From: Acytostelium subglobosum LB1
Taxonomy: Eukaryota > Evosea > Eumycetozoa > Acytosteliales > Acytosteliaceae
DNA: 64,000 nucleotides
Assembly (NCBI RefSeq): GCF_000787575.1
Contig: NW_012236522.1
Location: 806,001 to 870,000 of the forward strand
Direction of reading: 5' to 3'
Shown in pieces: positions 1 to 13,443 of the stretch. The position numbers were made by a program, and so were the translations under genes. The notes beneath the pieces are model-generated. The model did no database searches. It worked only from the letters and a program-made list of their open reading frames with translations, and was not told where the DNA came from. The stretch's first letter is position 1, and every line of letters begins with the position of its first letter.

Positions 1-737
1 TGGCATTGCAAGGTGGATTCATTGAGCATGTTAATATGACTAGATCAGTGGCTGATGATATAGAGTGCGTTGAATTGCGTTCAACTAAACAGATTAGAGA
101 GTTCAATCCACATGGTTTGATATTACCTGGTGGTGAGTCTACTGCCATGGCCATCATCGCTGCTCAAGACCCAGAGTTATTCGCATTGATCAGAGACCTA
201 GTCCATGACAAGGGTGTCTCAATCTGGGGCACATGTGCTGGATGTATCATGCTGAGCGACAACGTCGAGAGACAGAAGCAAGGAGGGTATGTTCGCGATC
301 ACATATGTTGTCGCTCACTCATTCACTCACTCACTCTCACTCACTCTCGCTCACTCATTCATTCAATCAATCACATCATATCAAGTCAAACATTGATTGG
401 AGGCATGGACTTGAACATTAGCAGAAACTACTTTGGAAGACAGATCAACAGCTTTGAGACGACTCTGCAGTTGAAGTTGGACGGCGCAAACAATGTGGAC
501 TTTGAGGGAGTGTTCATTAGAGCACCAGCAATACTCAAGGTCAACAATCCAGATATTGAGGTGTTGGGCGAGTTTAGACATCAGAAGAAGGACAACACAT
601 CAGAGACTATCATCACTGCTGTCAAATACAAGAATATGATTGCCACAGTCTTCCATCCAGAGCTCACCAAAGACAACCGATTCCATCAATACTTTGTTGG
701 TGTCGTTAGACAGAATGCTGCCAAGTTAATAAACTAG
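1..737 (+). CDS. pdxT: Pyridoxal 5'-phosphate synthase glutaminase subunit (PdxT/SNO type), 5' partial
   Basis: Glutaminase that releases ammonia from glutamine for the PdxS synthase in vitamin B6 synthesis (family knowledge). Two exons are visible, <1..286 and 386..737, joined in phase 2 across a 99-bp intron full of CTCA/TTCA repeats. The protein opens inside the family start region (ALQGGFIEH), so only the first few codons lie left of the window. A GGESTA loop, the nucleophile Cys in GTCAGC, the GGMDL..RN.FGRQ segment and the C-terminal HPEL (catalytic His and Glu) are all present, so the enzyme looks intact. The partner pdxS is not in this window. Identification is firm. Confidence 0.93.
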   Translation, partial: ALQGGFIEHVNMTRSVADDIECVELRSTKQIREFNPHGLILPGGESTAMAIIAAQDPELFALIRDLVHDKGVSIWGTCAGCIMLSDNVERQKQGGYVRDHICCRSLIHSLTLTHSRSLIHSINHIISSQTLIGGMDLNISRNYFGRQINSFETTLQLKLDGANNVDFEGVFIRAPAILKVNNPDIEVLGEFRHQKKDNTSETIITAVKYKNMIATVFHPELTKDNRFHQYFVGVVRQNAAKLIN

Positions 738-1350
738 GATGCTCTCAAACAGATATAGGATGGCCATGCATGGAATGGATTATGTGTCACTTGGATAACA
801 AACTCGATGGATTGGAATTATTGGATTATCACAGCATTATTGATCACATGACTGATACTGATCATGTGATCGATTAACATACGTTCCATTGATGTTGGAT
901 GACATAGATGTGAGTGACCGGATGTGTTATATCAACAACCATAATGATGCGTCTACTAGATGGACTGTAATTATTTGTTGATAGATAATATTAATGAATC
1001 TGATCATGACTGACAAACATAATAAAAATGACCAATAATGATGAAGATGGTATTAGTTGAGCGAGTTGGTAATAATTGACGAAGGATCGATTATGTCCAT
1101 TGATACAAGTACATGTTGATGGAAAGTGACATGGACACATGATCAGCGTGGTCGTTGATGGAGTATGAGGATGTGTGTCGTCGATGTGTGAACGATTGAT
1201 TGAATAAATGTACAATAAATAGGGTTTAATGAATGAGTAATGATGGCGGTGTCGGCATCGGCATCGTCAGTCATTGTGGACCTTTTGAAGTTGATTGTTG
1301 ACACAAGCAACAGAGGTAGCTTGATGGCGTTCCAGCTACTGGTAATGCGT
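738..1350. other. Convergent intergenic region between pdxT and rpl12
   Basis: Some 610 bp between the 3' ends of two convergent genes. It contains GATGATG-rich and AT-rich low-complexity sequence. Open frames on the minus strand here lack family features and look like chance. I see no RNA gene. Confidence 0.5.
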
Positions 1351-2035
1351 TTATTCAGAAACAGCAAGGGTACCATCTTGGATCTGCTGCTGGATCTCTC
1401 TTGGGCTCTTTCCGTTGACCTTGCAACCGATGGAGTTGGCAGTGCCGAGGATCTCAAGGACGGTGCCCTTGAAGTCGATGGACATGGACTTTGGTCTCAT
1501 GGTCTTGGCGATCTTGACGATCTCCTCGAAGGGAACATTGCCGTGATGCTTGATGTTCTTCTCCTTCTTTCTGTCTCTGGGTGGCTCCTTGAGGGCCTTG
1601 ATGACCAGGGCAGAGGCGGTTGGGAGGACCTCAGCGACGGCAACACGGTTCTGGATGGTCAGCTTGACCTGGACCTTCATACCCTTCCATGGCAGAGTAG
1701 CCTTGGCGATATCATCACCAACCTTCTTTGGGGAGATACCGAGGGGACCCATCTTTGGGGCAAGGGTGGACATAGCACCAGTCTCACCTCCAGCAACACG
1801 GAGGAAAACTATTCATTATTTAATTGATTGATTGATTGATTGATGGATTGGATTAGTATATTGATCAATTGATGGGATTAATCAATCAAATAATCCAATA
1901 ATCACTGGAACAATAATAATAATAATATTATTATTGAACCATTCCAATGATTGATTGATTGCACTTGAATGATTGAATGGATGTAAGGATGTAATTACCT
2001 TCGACTTTCTCTGATGGATCGATCTTGGGAGGCAT
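1351..2035 (-). CDS. rpl12: 60S ribosomal protein L12 (uL11)
   Basis: Component of the large-subunit stalk base that binds the GTPase-associated region of 28S rRNA (family knowledge). Exons are 1999..2035 and 1351..1808, spliced in phase 1 across a 190-bp intron. The short first exon encodes [12 protein letters not shown] and the second opens with the conserved [11 protein letters not shown] stretch. The product is 164 residues, matching the usual 165, with the [12 protein letters not shown] and C-terminal DI.Q.IQ-type segments. The gene is divergent from the UBR1-like gene, with a 1.2 kb spacer. Long introns near the start codon are usual in ribosomal protein genes. Identification is firm. 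Confidence 0.95.
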
Positions 2036-3230
2036 TGTTGGGTATGTGTATGTACTCGAGGGATGACTTTAGTGGACAAAGGAGTAAGAAAATGAATGAG
2101 TTGTCGCCTTTTTGTTCTTCGTGCTCATCCTCCACAGCACATCCTCTCTCTCTTCACCTCGCACACTCTCTCACGTCTTCTTTTCGAAAATAAATAAATT
2201 TAAATTAAAAAAAAATGACATGAACGATCATTATTAACTGAGTACTTTATGTAAATGTTTTGTAAATCCTTTGTAAATGAATGAACGGGTGATGGACTTT
2301 GTTTTTTTTCTTTCGCTGGTCGTCCTCTCGCTCTCTCGCACAAGGATGTCGCTGGCGGAGACTGCCTGCCGTCCAAGAGGAGGAAGACACGCCAACCAAC
2401 ATAACCGAGTGTGAGGATGAAGATGAAGACCAATAATGAATGAATGGATGACTCAAGAAGATAAGAACAAAGAAGAAGACATCATCCATCACCCTCGCTG
2501 AGTTTATAAAATGATGGGAAAAGAATAACAACATGAATGAATGATCAAGTAGTGCTCAAATGGTGTGCACGCCATCAATACACTTCATCATACTATCTAT
2601 TTCTCTATCTCTCTTTTTGTTCTTCCGCTCGTGAATCGTTAGCATACTTGTTACCTCTTTCTTCGTTCAAACATTCTCTCCAAACTTGATTGTTATGTTA
2701 TGATGTTGTTGATAGTTGTATTAACAAATAGTGTTCATTCGGGTGGTAAGTTATTACACACTTCTTAGCTGATGATTACTTTAAGATCTACAGCCCACCG
2801 GTCTTCATGAACAACCATTGTTTATAATAATACAACAAACAAACAACAAACAATAACAATAACAACAATAATAAGTATTGGTGATTTGGAGATAGTGAAT
2901 GATTGATTGATTGATTTAGAGGTATGTAGAGTATGAAATGATTAATAAGACAGAAGAAGTAAGTAGAGATAAATATAATATATGCGTATGTGTGTTTGTT
3001 TGATTTGAATGAATGAGCTGGTTGTGAGTGATTCGAATGGATAGTCCAAAAAAAAAAGAGAGGATGAAAAAAATTAAATAATGCAATTGCGAACCTCCGA
3101 TAAATCCATATCACCAATTCGCAACACTCCAAGACAAGGATAGTTGATAATACATGTAGATATATATAGTTATACATAATTATATAGAAAGCAATACATT
3201 CATACATATAAATAGATAGATATATATAAG
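2036..3230. other. Divergent intergenic region between rpl12 and the UBR1-like gene
   Basis: Nearly 1.2 kb of AT-rich sequence with pyrimidine tracts (CTCTCTCTC near 2150 and 2600), an A-run near 2210 and a TATA-rich stretch just before 3231. It must hold both promoters. No convincing ORF or structured RNA is seen. Confidence 0.45.
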
Positions 3231-6200
3231 ATGGAAAGAGATAATCATGAACATGAACATGAACATGATCATGAAGATGACCATGAAGATGATGACTCAA
3301 ATCTCTCTGAATATATTGAAGTAGATGAGAACTATCTCATTGCAGATGAAGATGAGGATTTGATGTACAATGATGACGATGACGATGACGACCAGGATGA
3401 TGAAGAAGATGAAGACGATGATGAAGATGATGACCAAGGACAAAATATACCATTGGACCCAAATGATCAGGAGTTCATTAGACAGTTGGTTAACAACCCT
3501 CAACAATGGGTAGGGTCCCTTTTCGATCGTTTGGGAGAGAGCTTAAGCTCATTGGTCAGACCACCCGCAGCACCATTGGACGACGAGATGGATGACTATG
3601 TTCCAGAGACATCCGAGCAGGCCAACACAATACGTAGACTCAAGCAGATCAAGGCATTCGACCTCTTTGCCACGCCAACTACAACATTGGACGATCACAA
3701 CACAACAGAGCTATTCAATCATCTTAAAGTCATATCATTGTCCAGCTTTGACCGACCATTCACCAAGTTTGTCCAAGACACAACACTCTATCTCACATCA
3801 GGTCATGTAAGTTCAATCATATTCATTCATTCATTCAATCATTCGCTCATTCAATCATTCAATCAAACTATCAATGTAGTTGGGCAAGAACAGATATGAG
3901 GAGATCAAGAATAATCAGAAGGTACCTGTTTGTGGAAAGGTATTCATCACATCAGAATGGGCCTTCCAATGCAAGCAATGCCAGGAGGACGAGACGAGTA
4001 TACAGTGCGAGAAGTGTTTCAGGAGCAGCAACCATGAAGGCCATGATGTGTTGCGTGTGCGCGTTGGAGGCGGAGGCTGCTGTGACTGCGGTGACAAGGA
4101 CTCGTGGAAAGCCACCGGTTTCTGCACTGAGCATCGCGACATTGTACAATCGGACGAGGAGGCACTTGCCCCCTTGATACAATTTGGACCTGGACACATT
4201 GCCAAGAGCGAGCGACTACTTGGCATCCTACTCGATCTCATCCTACTCGTCCTCGACAAGAAGATCGACAACGACCTCTTTGGCAACAACAAACTCTACT
4301 TCCATTACAGCAACGGCAAGAGGGATACCTTTGATGTTGTAAGTTACCCTCGGGAGGGTCACGCGAGACCTTTGGCGACGCGAGAATCACTCACTCACTC
4401 ATTCCCAATCACATGATTAGTTGATGCCCGATGAGATGTATGGCGTGCTGATCCACAACGACTCAACTAACACATTCGAGGGAGTGTCTGGCGCATTGAA
4501 GTTTGCTTCCAACATTCCAGATATCACTGTTGCGATGTGTGGCGAGTATGCACATTACGTACATATGAATGAACAGTGCGTGGTCTTTGTCGGCACCAAA
4601 GAGCAGTGCAACGTATTCGTCAGCAAAATGGCAGAGAAGATCACATTGAAGTGCACACTATCCAAGCGCTTCAAATTGTTCCCATTCTCCAACCTGGACA
4701 TCCTGCTCAAGATGTTTGCCCATCTCTCTCAGCTCAATTGCTTCAAGCGCATCTTTTGCAACCTTCTCACTCGTCCCACTGGCTCCTTCCACCACAATGA
4801 TGGTCGCACTCTCGACCCACGCGCCAGCCGTCTAGCACGATTCTTTGTCTCCTTCCAGGTGAGTACCTTTACCTGCAGTCAGTCGCATGGCGCTGAGCTA
4901 ACATTCCAACGTTCATCAATCAAACAATGTAGACATTGCCCAGGACAAAGCAGGGCGTGCTCAAGGACTGGCTGTTCTCTTTGACATTCGACAGATCGTT
5001 CAAGGTGGACTTCTCAGTGTGCTATGGACTCATGTATCCAAACATCATTGAGAACTTTGTCAATGACATATTCGATTATGAATACTCCCTACTCTCACTG
5101 TCCATCCAGATCTTCACCATCCCATTCCTGGCCACATCCCTTGCCGAACATCATGGACAACTTGACATCTTCTTCAACTACATACGCGATGCAGTACCCA
5201 AGTATGCCGTCAAGGATAACTTGACACCCCTAACGTACGTTGTCCATTGACATTACCACCACAATCAATCACTCACTCTCTTATTCGATCAATCAGGTTC
5301 ACGAGTGTGTTGGACAGGAAGTACAACTTTGAGAGATTCAAGCTTACACTCTCTGACCTCCAATACCTCATCTCGGTCAAGCCTATCTTCAAGAACATGA
5401 TGTTGAATGATCCAAGAAAGATCACACCACTCCTGCAGTTATTGGCATTGTTCCATCTCTCCCATCCCAACGTTCGTTCGACTGAAGAGTACAAAGAGTC
5501 AAAGTAAGTCAATCATTGATGATCAATTAATCACCGCCACTAACATCCACTCTCACTCACTATAGCACATGGACAGTATTCTTTGTGGACACTATATTCT
5601 TGATCAAGATATTCACATCGATACTCAAGTCATTGATACCACATGGAGTGGTTGGTGAGGATGATGTCGTGGCGTTGACAAAGACAGTCGATATGTTGTG
5701 CTACACAGCATCACAGATGCCAAGACGATGCGATGGCATATCGATCAACCTGCCCGTGCACAGATGTCTTGCCATGGCACTCACGCTGGCCATCCAGCAT
5801 CACGATCAAAACAGATTCACACAGATTGCCAAGTCATTGTGGGAGGATGACGTACTTGCCGAGACACTACTCTACGGCCTGGCCAACATTGACAACCTGA
5901 TCGCCGAGAGCAAGTCACGCATGTGGCTGAGGAATGGCACCTCCCTAGAGTTGCAGATCGTCAACTACACTTCACAAGTCTTCCACCGTCAGTTCACCAT
6001 CGAGCATGACTTTGCCCTCAAACAGGTAAGTGTTTGGGACACGTGGCTGAGAGAGAGAGAGGCATCACATCACTCATACTCTTTCATTCATACTCAAACA
6101 GATAATATGTTGCTCATTGAGGTCTGATCGATTCTTGCGCGTGTACATGAGTCACTTTACAAAGTTGGACAACTTGTTGAAGCAGACGGATATTACTTTG

Positions 6201-8877
6201 GCACTGGACAACAATGAGATTGGTGTACTTTCAAACTTTTATCGATCGCTCATCACTTTGATATCGGACAGGTCATTGGTCGGCCAACAGACTACATTGG
6301 ATATCATAAGATACGATGTGATTCATCAGTTGTTCATCAAGAATCGCACGTTCACCAAGCTAGCCCACCTCGTCGGCATTGAGAAGGGCGTTTCGACCAA
6401 TGCCAAGGACTTGGAGAACGTCCTGAAGCAGGTGGCCACATTCATGCCGCCAACCAAGCTCAGCGAGCAGGGCAAGTTCGCACTCAAACAAGAGTACTAC
6501 AGCAAGTTCAATAAGTACTATTTTGGTTACTCGACCAAGTACCGCGAGAAGGCCGAAGAGATCGTCCAGCAGCACTACAAGACTAAGGGCGCCGCTGCCA
6601 ACGAGGAGTTGCGCAGGGTCCCCATCGAGGCGCTCGCGCCACTCAAGCCACAGTTTGCCGAGATAAGCAATATCTTTGTGTCGCCACTATTGTACCGCAT
6701 CATCTACAACTCGCTCTACCAGTGCGTCGTGCCATCGTTGACTGATGCCACGCCCTTGGACGAGTACGATACGCAGCGTCGTTCAATCGAGAGATCCGAC
6801 GTTATCGATCACATCATTCACATGATGTTCCTCGCACTCGACTCGCACCCCGATCGCATCGACTACATCAAGCAGCAGTGCTCGAACAAGACCCACAACG
6901 AAAGCAACACGTCGATTGTGGACATGCTCATAGCCATCCATGCGGACAGCGCCCGCAAGTACTTCCACCCATCGATTGTACAGCTGCTCAATCGTCTGGA
7001 GGAGTCGAAGCAATTGGAGGCCAACAGCTTGCGCGTTTCGGCGTCCGAGCAAGAGGACATTGAGAAGCACAACCGCATGCTGCAGGCCAAGCGCAAGGTG
7101 TTGGAGCAGTTCAGCACGCAACAACAGAAGTTCTCGATGCTGTTACAGGACGAGGACATCTCGGACGAGGAGGACGCCGCTGGTGAGGTGATCGCCGACA
7201 AGAAGGGCGTGTGCATCCTGTGTCGCGAGGAGAACTACTACAATGACCTCAACAACCCCATTGGATACTTCTGTCTCATGCAGTCGACGCGATTGATGAA
7301 GGTGCTGGAGGAGCGCAATAGCCTCGAGCCCGAGTATGGCATCGTGGACAAGACCGAGCAGGAGCTGTTCGCCAAGCGTGTCCGTCTACAGAAGTTTGGT
7401 AACTACAAGGGTGAGACGGTACTGCAGCTGTGCGGCCACGCCGTCCATGTGGCGTGCTATAACAAGATGGAGAAGGTCTCTGCTCCAGGCAAGCAGTACG
7501 TCGTGTGTCCTCTCTGCCAGTCGTTCTCCAACGCGATCATGCCACCCATACCCAATGGATTCTCAATCTTTGGCGAGCTTAGCCACAGCACACTGTACAA
7601 GGACCCATCGTTCAAGGACTCCAAGCTGCACCAGTGCTTCAAGACCTTTGGCGACTCGATGGCCAAGCATCTGTACGGCAACTCGCAGTCGATCATCCGT
7701 GTGTTCCAGTCAACGCTGGACAACATTGAGTTCATCTCGCGAAGCAACCAGTGGAGCTTGGAGCAGGCGACCACACAGGCAAGCCTGCAGACATTGAGAT
7801 CACTGTTGGATGTCATCTTCATCTACATATCCGTGCTCAAGGGTACGCACTACTCTGAGATTGAGTACGGTAAGGAGTCACCATTCAATCAGCTACTCAA
7901 TCAATTGTTTGTTCCATTGGCCTCGCAGGGACAAATCCAATCACAGACGCACTACATGAGCGCAACTGCAAGTCTGTTTGATCAACACTTCAATGGTGGA
8001 TCATCGGTCGATTCGACAACTACCACGACCACGACCACGACAACGAGCATGTCAACCTCCATTCCAATGTCAACATCACCAGACAAGCCTGCTGCTTTCA
8101 ATGACGTTGACACACAGTTCTACGAACAGACAGTGTTCTTGAGGAAGTTGGCCATCTTGGACAAGGTGTTGGGCGTGTCCAGACATCTTCCAGCCGCATG
8201 CTTGTTGTCCCCCTCCTATCTCACTGGATTGATCGCACACTTGAACTCAAGCGAGCACCGTCAAAAGAGTGTGCATCATCAGTTCACCTCAAAGCTCGAT
8301 CTATCAAAGCTGTCTGGCGACATTATCGAGCGCCAGCCGCCACACTTCAGCCTAGCTCGTCTGCCAGAGAACTACGACGATATATTGCGACCCACTTTCA
8401 AGTGCAAGAAGTGTGATAGCACTCCAGAGAGAGCAGACCGTGCTATCTGTCTACTCTGCAGCAGGATTGTGTGTATTGGATCTCGTTGTTGTGCTGCACA
8501 AAACAACATACCGGAGCTACTCACTCATCCCAAAGTATGTGGCGGCGATGCTTGCATCTTCCTCTTTGTGGAGCACTCCTCGATCATCGTTGTGTACAAC
8601 ACATCCTTTGGCCTTCTTGGCTCACCCTACCTAGACTCTCACGGCGAGGAGGACTCTGGCCTGAGGCGTGGAACACCTTTATTGTAAGTTAGCAGCCTCG
8701 CCATATGATGTGACATCCACTGACTAACATCATGTCTACACACACAGCCTCTCAAAGGAAAGGTACCAACTGATCAATAACATCATATTGAAGAGTGATG
8801 TATCCAAGTCCATAGAGGGAAAGTCCAGGAATCAAATGAATATGATATTCCAACAGAGAGCCAACAACAATATGTAA
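3231..8877 (+). CDS. UBR1-type E3 ubiquitin ligase (N-recognin)
   Basis: Recognises destabilising N-terminal residues and ubiquitinates the protein (N-degron pathway). Eight exons: 3231..3806, 3880..4338, 4421..4858, 4933..5234, 5297..5503, 5566..6025, 6102..8683, 8748..8877, giving 1717 residues with every phase consistent. The N-terminus is a His/Asp/Glu-rich tract. Residues about 210-280 form a UBR box (C.KCF, HEGHD, GGCCDCGD, C-terminal CTEHRD). Residues about 346-430 look like the ClpS-like domain (M..VLIHND). A Cys/His RING lies at about 1185-1290 (CILCRE, CGHAVH, CPLCQ). The Cys-rich C-terminal cap (CKKCDS..CLLCSR) is at about 1580-1700. This order matches UBR1/UBR2. Assignment to UBR1 rather than UBR2 is not meaningful outside animals. 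Confidence 0.93.
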
Positions 8878-8936
8878 TGTAATGTTGTAGCCATTCATTG
8901 TTTAATGTCACTGGTGTGGCGCAGTTGGCTCCCATC

Positions 8937-10353
8937 TTAGGCCGATGTGTTTGTAAATACAACATTGCCCTTCTTGACAACATGAGAGATGGGTGGATCG
9001 ACCATCTCATAGATAATGTGTTCCCAACGCGATGAGTTAATGATGACCATGTCGGCAAACTTTCCAACTTCCAATGATCCATGAGTCTTGGATTTGTTGA
9101 TTGATGCTAATGGTACATTGAGTGAGTGAGTGGAGGTCATTGATTAATTGAGATACATACCTGCGGCGTTGATTGTGGCGGCCGCAAGTGATTCATTCAT
9201 GTTCATCTTCATGAGGACACATGCGAGGTTCATGACGAATGGCATGGAGAGACAGTGGGCGTTGGGATTGTAGTCACTGCCAAGAGCAACAGGAACACCA
9301 AGCTCGATCATTCTACGTGCAGGTGGACATTCCAATCGCAGAACGTATGCTGTGGTTGGAAGGAGCACGCCAAATGTAGGGACAGCAGCCATGGCCTTCA
9401 TTCCCTCCTCGCTTACTAGTTCCAGATGGCTGGATGCGCGAGCCTTGAGCTCGCCAGCAAGCTCGCCAGACTTCATGTAGGAGAGCTCGTCGCCGTGGAA
9501 GTTGATCGCAAGACCCAGCTGCTGACCGGCCTGTAGGATGCGTTTGGTGTCCTCGTACTCAAAGAAGCCCTTCTCCAAGAAGACATCGATGTTGGCAGGC
9601 GAGATCTCGCCAGCGTCTCTCAATCTCTTGAGCTCTGGCAGTTGCTTGCTGACAATGTCCTCTGTGGCCTCGGCGGCAGTCGATCCCTTGGGAACGGCAT
9701 GGCCACCCAGATAGGTCGAGACGATCTCGATTGGGTGCTGGATGCCAGCCTGGTGCAGCACCTTGAGCATCTTCATCTCTGTGGCGGTCTCCAGACCGTA
9801 GCCACTCTTGGCCTCGACCAATGTCGTTCCCTGTCTTATCATGCGGTCCAGACGTGGCTTGAGCAGTTCGAGCAACTCAGCCTCGGATGCATTCCTTGTG
9901 TGATTGACTGTGAAGCCGATACCTCCGCCAGCCTTGGCCACCTCCAGATAGGTGGCGCCTGCCAGCTTCATTGCGAATTCATGTACACGATCACCTGCAA
10001 ACACTGGATGAGTGTGTCCATCCACCAGACCAGGTATAACAGCACGTCCAGTGCAGTCTATAACATTGTCAAACTGATCACCAGCATGTCTCGACACAAT
10101 CTCCTCCTCAGTTCCAACATCATCAATAACACCATTGTTATCAACAATCAATGATCCATTCTCTATTATCAATACCTAAGTATGTATCATGTTGTGTTGT
10201 GTTTGGTTAGCTTCATTCATTCATTCATTCTTTGACATCATCGCGAGTGTCGACACCTACATTGCTCATGTCCTTGCCAGTGACATATTCCTTGTCCTTT
10301 GACACGATAACAAGTTGAGCAGCATTCTTGATTCTAAGTCTATATTGTGTCAT
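8937..10353 (-). CDS. Imidazolonepropionase (AMDHD1/HutI)
   Basis: Hydrolyses 4-imidazolone-5-propionate to formiminoglutamate, the third step of histidine breakdown. Exons are 10261..10353, 9161..10175 and 8937..9106, giving 425 residues. Metal-site and substrate motifs of the amidohydrolase fold are visible: HTHPVFAGDR, the FHGDEL segment, and ALGSDYNPNA. The C-terminal THGSLEVGK.AD and SSRWEH segments match the animal enzyme closely. The first intron is assigned with donor GTAGGT straight after the 31st codon. The gene ends 60 bp from the convergent UBR1-like gene and is divergent from the RecQ gene. Identification is firm. Confidence 0.94.
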
Positions 10354-10534
10354 TGTATGTATCTATGTATTGTATGTATAGGTAATAATGTTCGGAGATT
10401 GAATGAAATGAAACAATCTCAAGGTGAAGTTGAATTTGAACTCGGGACACGATCGTTTCACAAAGATCTATTCGTCACTTCTTTGACTATTACATGAAAT
10501 AGTTAGTAATAATCATAATAGTAACAATATATAG
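10354..10534. promoter_or_regulatory. Bidirectional spacer between imidazolonepropionase and RecQ genes
   Basis: About 180-200 bp separate two head-to-head genes. The stretch is AT-rich with a CTATATAAT element at about 10553-10561, directly before the possible RecQ ATG at 10560. Both promoters must lie here. The exact RecQ start is unsettled. Confidence 0.4.
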
Positions 10535-13366
10535 ATGTTGAGATGTTGTAGACTATATAATGGAGGCAATTACTCCACTTGTCTACTCCCATCAATATCC
10601 TTCTTTCACAGATCATGTATGTGTTGACTATGATGACGAAGACAAAGACGAAGACGACACACTAACAACAAAAGATTGATTGATTGATTAGACACTAGTG
10701 ACAACAACCAGTTCACGAGTGGATATGATAGGGACTATGAATGGAAGTCATCATTCAAGCAACAACAACCAACATTGGGAGGTTTGAAGAGAAAGAAGAG
10801 GAGTGTACTCACTGGTGAAGAGCGCAGTACAGACAAGAATGCCAATATGGACATATTGAACAAGTTTGGTCTATTACATAAGGGTGTCATCAGTACCAGT
10901 ACCAGTACCAATCCAAGTTCAAACTCGACTGCTCCCTCTACAACATCCACTTCATCTGACAAACAGACAGCCGACACATCATCAGAGTACAGCGATCTTG
11001 TTGAGTATCATCCAAGCATGACACGCAAGAGAGTCACCAACAACATCAGCACCAACGAGAGCATCGACGCATCCAATGGTGAAGATATCGCAAAGATCAC
11101 CAAGCCAAAGAGGACACGCAAGACAAAGAAGACTGAGGCATCAACTGAGACGACTTTAGGTGTTGATGCCGATGTATCAACAACATCGACTACAAAGGTC
11201 AAGAGGACAAGAAGGAAGAAAAAAGATGAGGATGCTGAGAGCAAGACAAACGACAAGGATGGAGCGATCACAGTGGAGAGCTTGGAGGAACCTGTTATCA
11301 ATCCAAAGTTGCTCCAATCACAGGCAAAGAAGAAAGCGGCGGGAAAGAAGAAGTCGTTGGCACAGGTGGACGCGGACGATGTATCGAGCGAGTTTGGACA
11401 CATTGGCACTGGCATGGTGGAGCATGATATCAATTGGCTGGTGGACAATCAGATGACAGTGATCGATGCTCCCCCAACACTGGACCCATTCATTGATGAC
11501 TCTGCAAATGCCAGGCGTCCAACCTCCACGCCTAGACTGCCGCGAACAAAGCGTACCCCAGTGGTCTACGACGAGAACATGCTCAAACGATACAAGGATT
11601 GGGTATCATATCGCGCTCAACTCTTGGAGAGCGTGCCGGTGCATGTAGATCTGCCCGACCTGCCCCAAGAGTCATTCAATGTTACAACGGCCAATGCACC
11701 CCAGTCGCCACTTAATCGACCCTTCCCATGGGACAAGTTCGTTGAGGGATGCAATCGACTCGTGTTCCAAAACGACAAGCTGCGGCTCCTGCAACAGGAG
11801 GCGATCAACTCAGTGCTCTATCGTCGAGATACATTCATCAGTTTGCCAACGGGTGGTGGCAAGTCACTTTGTTTCCAACTGCCCGCCCTTATAGACTCTG
11901 GCGTCACACTTGTCGTGTCGCCACTGTTGGCTCTGATGTATGATCAAGTGTCCAAGATGCAACAGTTGGGCATCCCAGTGTGCTCACTAAACAGTTCCAT
12001 CACAGTTGGAGAGAAGAGGAAGATCATCAGTGGTATGTTTGCCCGACTCACGCTCGTTCGCTCTCTTGGCACATGACTAACGCACTCCCAACCTTCAGAC
12101 CTCCTTGACCCAAATGGGTGTCCATACAAGCTACTCTATGTCACGCCAGAGCGACTGGCAAGCCCTGATGTAAGTCGTTCAATCACTTTAGAATGATCCC
12201 ATCACTCACTCGCTCATTCAATCAATCACATTAGTTTGCCAAGATCCTGGAACATTTAAACAAGACATCACAACTTAGAAGACTGGTTGTGGACGAAGCA
12301 CATTGTATATCAGAGTGGGGACATGACTTTAGAAAGGACTACCGCAAGCTGTCAAACTTTAGAACAACATTCCCAGATATACCAATCACTGCATTGACGG
12401 CAACGGCCACTCCCAGGGTAGAGACAGACATCAAGGCACAGTTGATAATGAAGAACACGGTCAATGTCCGTGCAAGCTTTGTTCGATCCAATCTCAAGTA
12501 TGAGGTTCGACGCAAGAGTGCAGACTTCTCCGTCGTGTCCAACGACATCACATCATTCATCAAGAGACGACACGGCCAATCAGCAGGAATAATATATTGT
12601 TCGACGACAAGAGAGTGCGAGATGCTTGCCGATCACCTGAAAGACAGTGGACTCAGTGCGGACTTTTACCATGCAGGACTCAACTCTACCAAGCGAGTCA
12701 ACATCCAACAGAGATGGCTTGAAGGGGACTTCAAGATCGTCTGTACCACCATCGCCTTTGGCATGGGCATTGACAAGTCTGACACTAGATTCGTCATCCA
12801 TCACTCAGTTCCATCATCAATCGAAGCGTATTACCAACAAACTGGAAGAGCTGTAAGTACTTCAATCATTGGATCACACTCGATCACTCACTCATTCATT
12901 CAATCAAATATTACAGGGCAGAGATGGTAGACTGAGTGATTGCCTGCTGTACTACCATCGCAATGATGTCAAGAGGTTGTTGGTGATTGGTTCCAGGTCC
13001 ATCATGGCATCTACTCCAGACGAATATGAAAAGATAGCGGTGTCAAAGGCAGAGAACTTGGACACGGTATCATCATATTGTGTAAATAGCGTGTGTAGGA
13101 GGGTGTCGTTGATGGAGTACTTTGGAGAGAAGGTCAAGGCCTGCCGTACACATTGCGACAATTGTGTGGCGCCAAAGTCAAAGGAACACTTTAGAGACAA
13201 GGGTGTTGTGGACGAGGACGACGACACAGATCTCAACGCCAGCATCTACACCTCACGGCACAGCTTTGCCAGCGAGAGGAAGCGACCCAAGCGAGGATCA
13301 GCCCGATTCATATCCAACAATGAAGATGAAGACGAGGACGATGATGGCAGTGAGGAGGTCGATTGA
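10535..13366 (+). CDS. RecQ-family DNA helicase
   Basis: ATP-dependent 3'-5' helicase acting in recombination and fork repair. Certain exons are 10692..12032, 12099..12169, 12235..12852 and 12917..13366. An N-terminal exon before 10617 is needed, but its start is open. ATG 10535 gives a phase-correct join at the strong GTATGT donor. ATG 10560 gives a more protein-like peptide but needs a weaker donor at 10621. The first 330 residues are acidic, Lys-rich and disordered. Then come Walker A (TGGGKS), the DEAH box (DEAHCISEWGHDFR), the CTTIAFGMGIDK segment, the QQTGRA-GRDGR arginine finger split by the last intron, and the zinc-binding RecQ-Ct region (CRTHCDNC). WRN, BLM and RECQL5 subtypes cannot be separated by eye. 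Confidence 0.92.
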
Positions 13367-13443
13367 CCTGATCATGTCATGCTCGATCGATATGATATGA
13401 TATGTATACATTGACAGGGGAGTCAGTTATGTTTGTATTCCAT

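Noticed and set aside
381-581. Minus-strand open frame inside pdxT
   Set aside because: It is a shadow of the conserved plus-strand glutaminase and has no family features.
1240-1831. Plus-strand frames across the rpl12 gene
   Set aside because: They mirror the ribosomal protein codons on the opposite strand.
2200-2534. Minus-strand frames of 77 and 95 codons in the spacer
   Set aside because: Low-complexity hydrophobic translations of pyrimidine tracts, with no start context or relatives.
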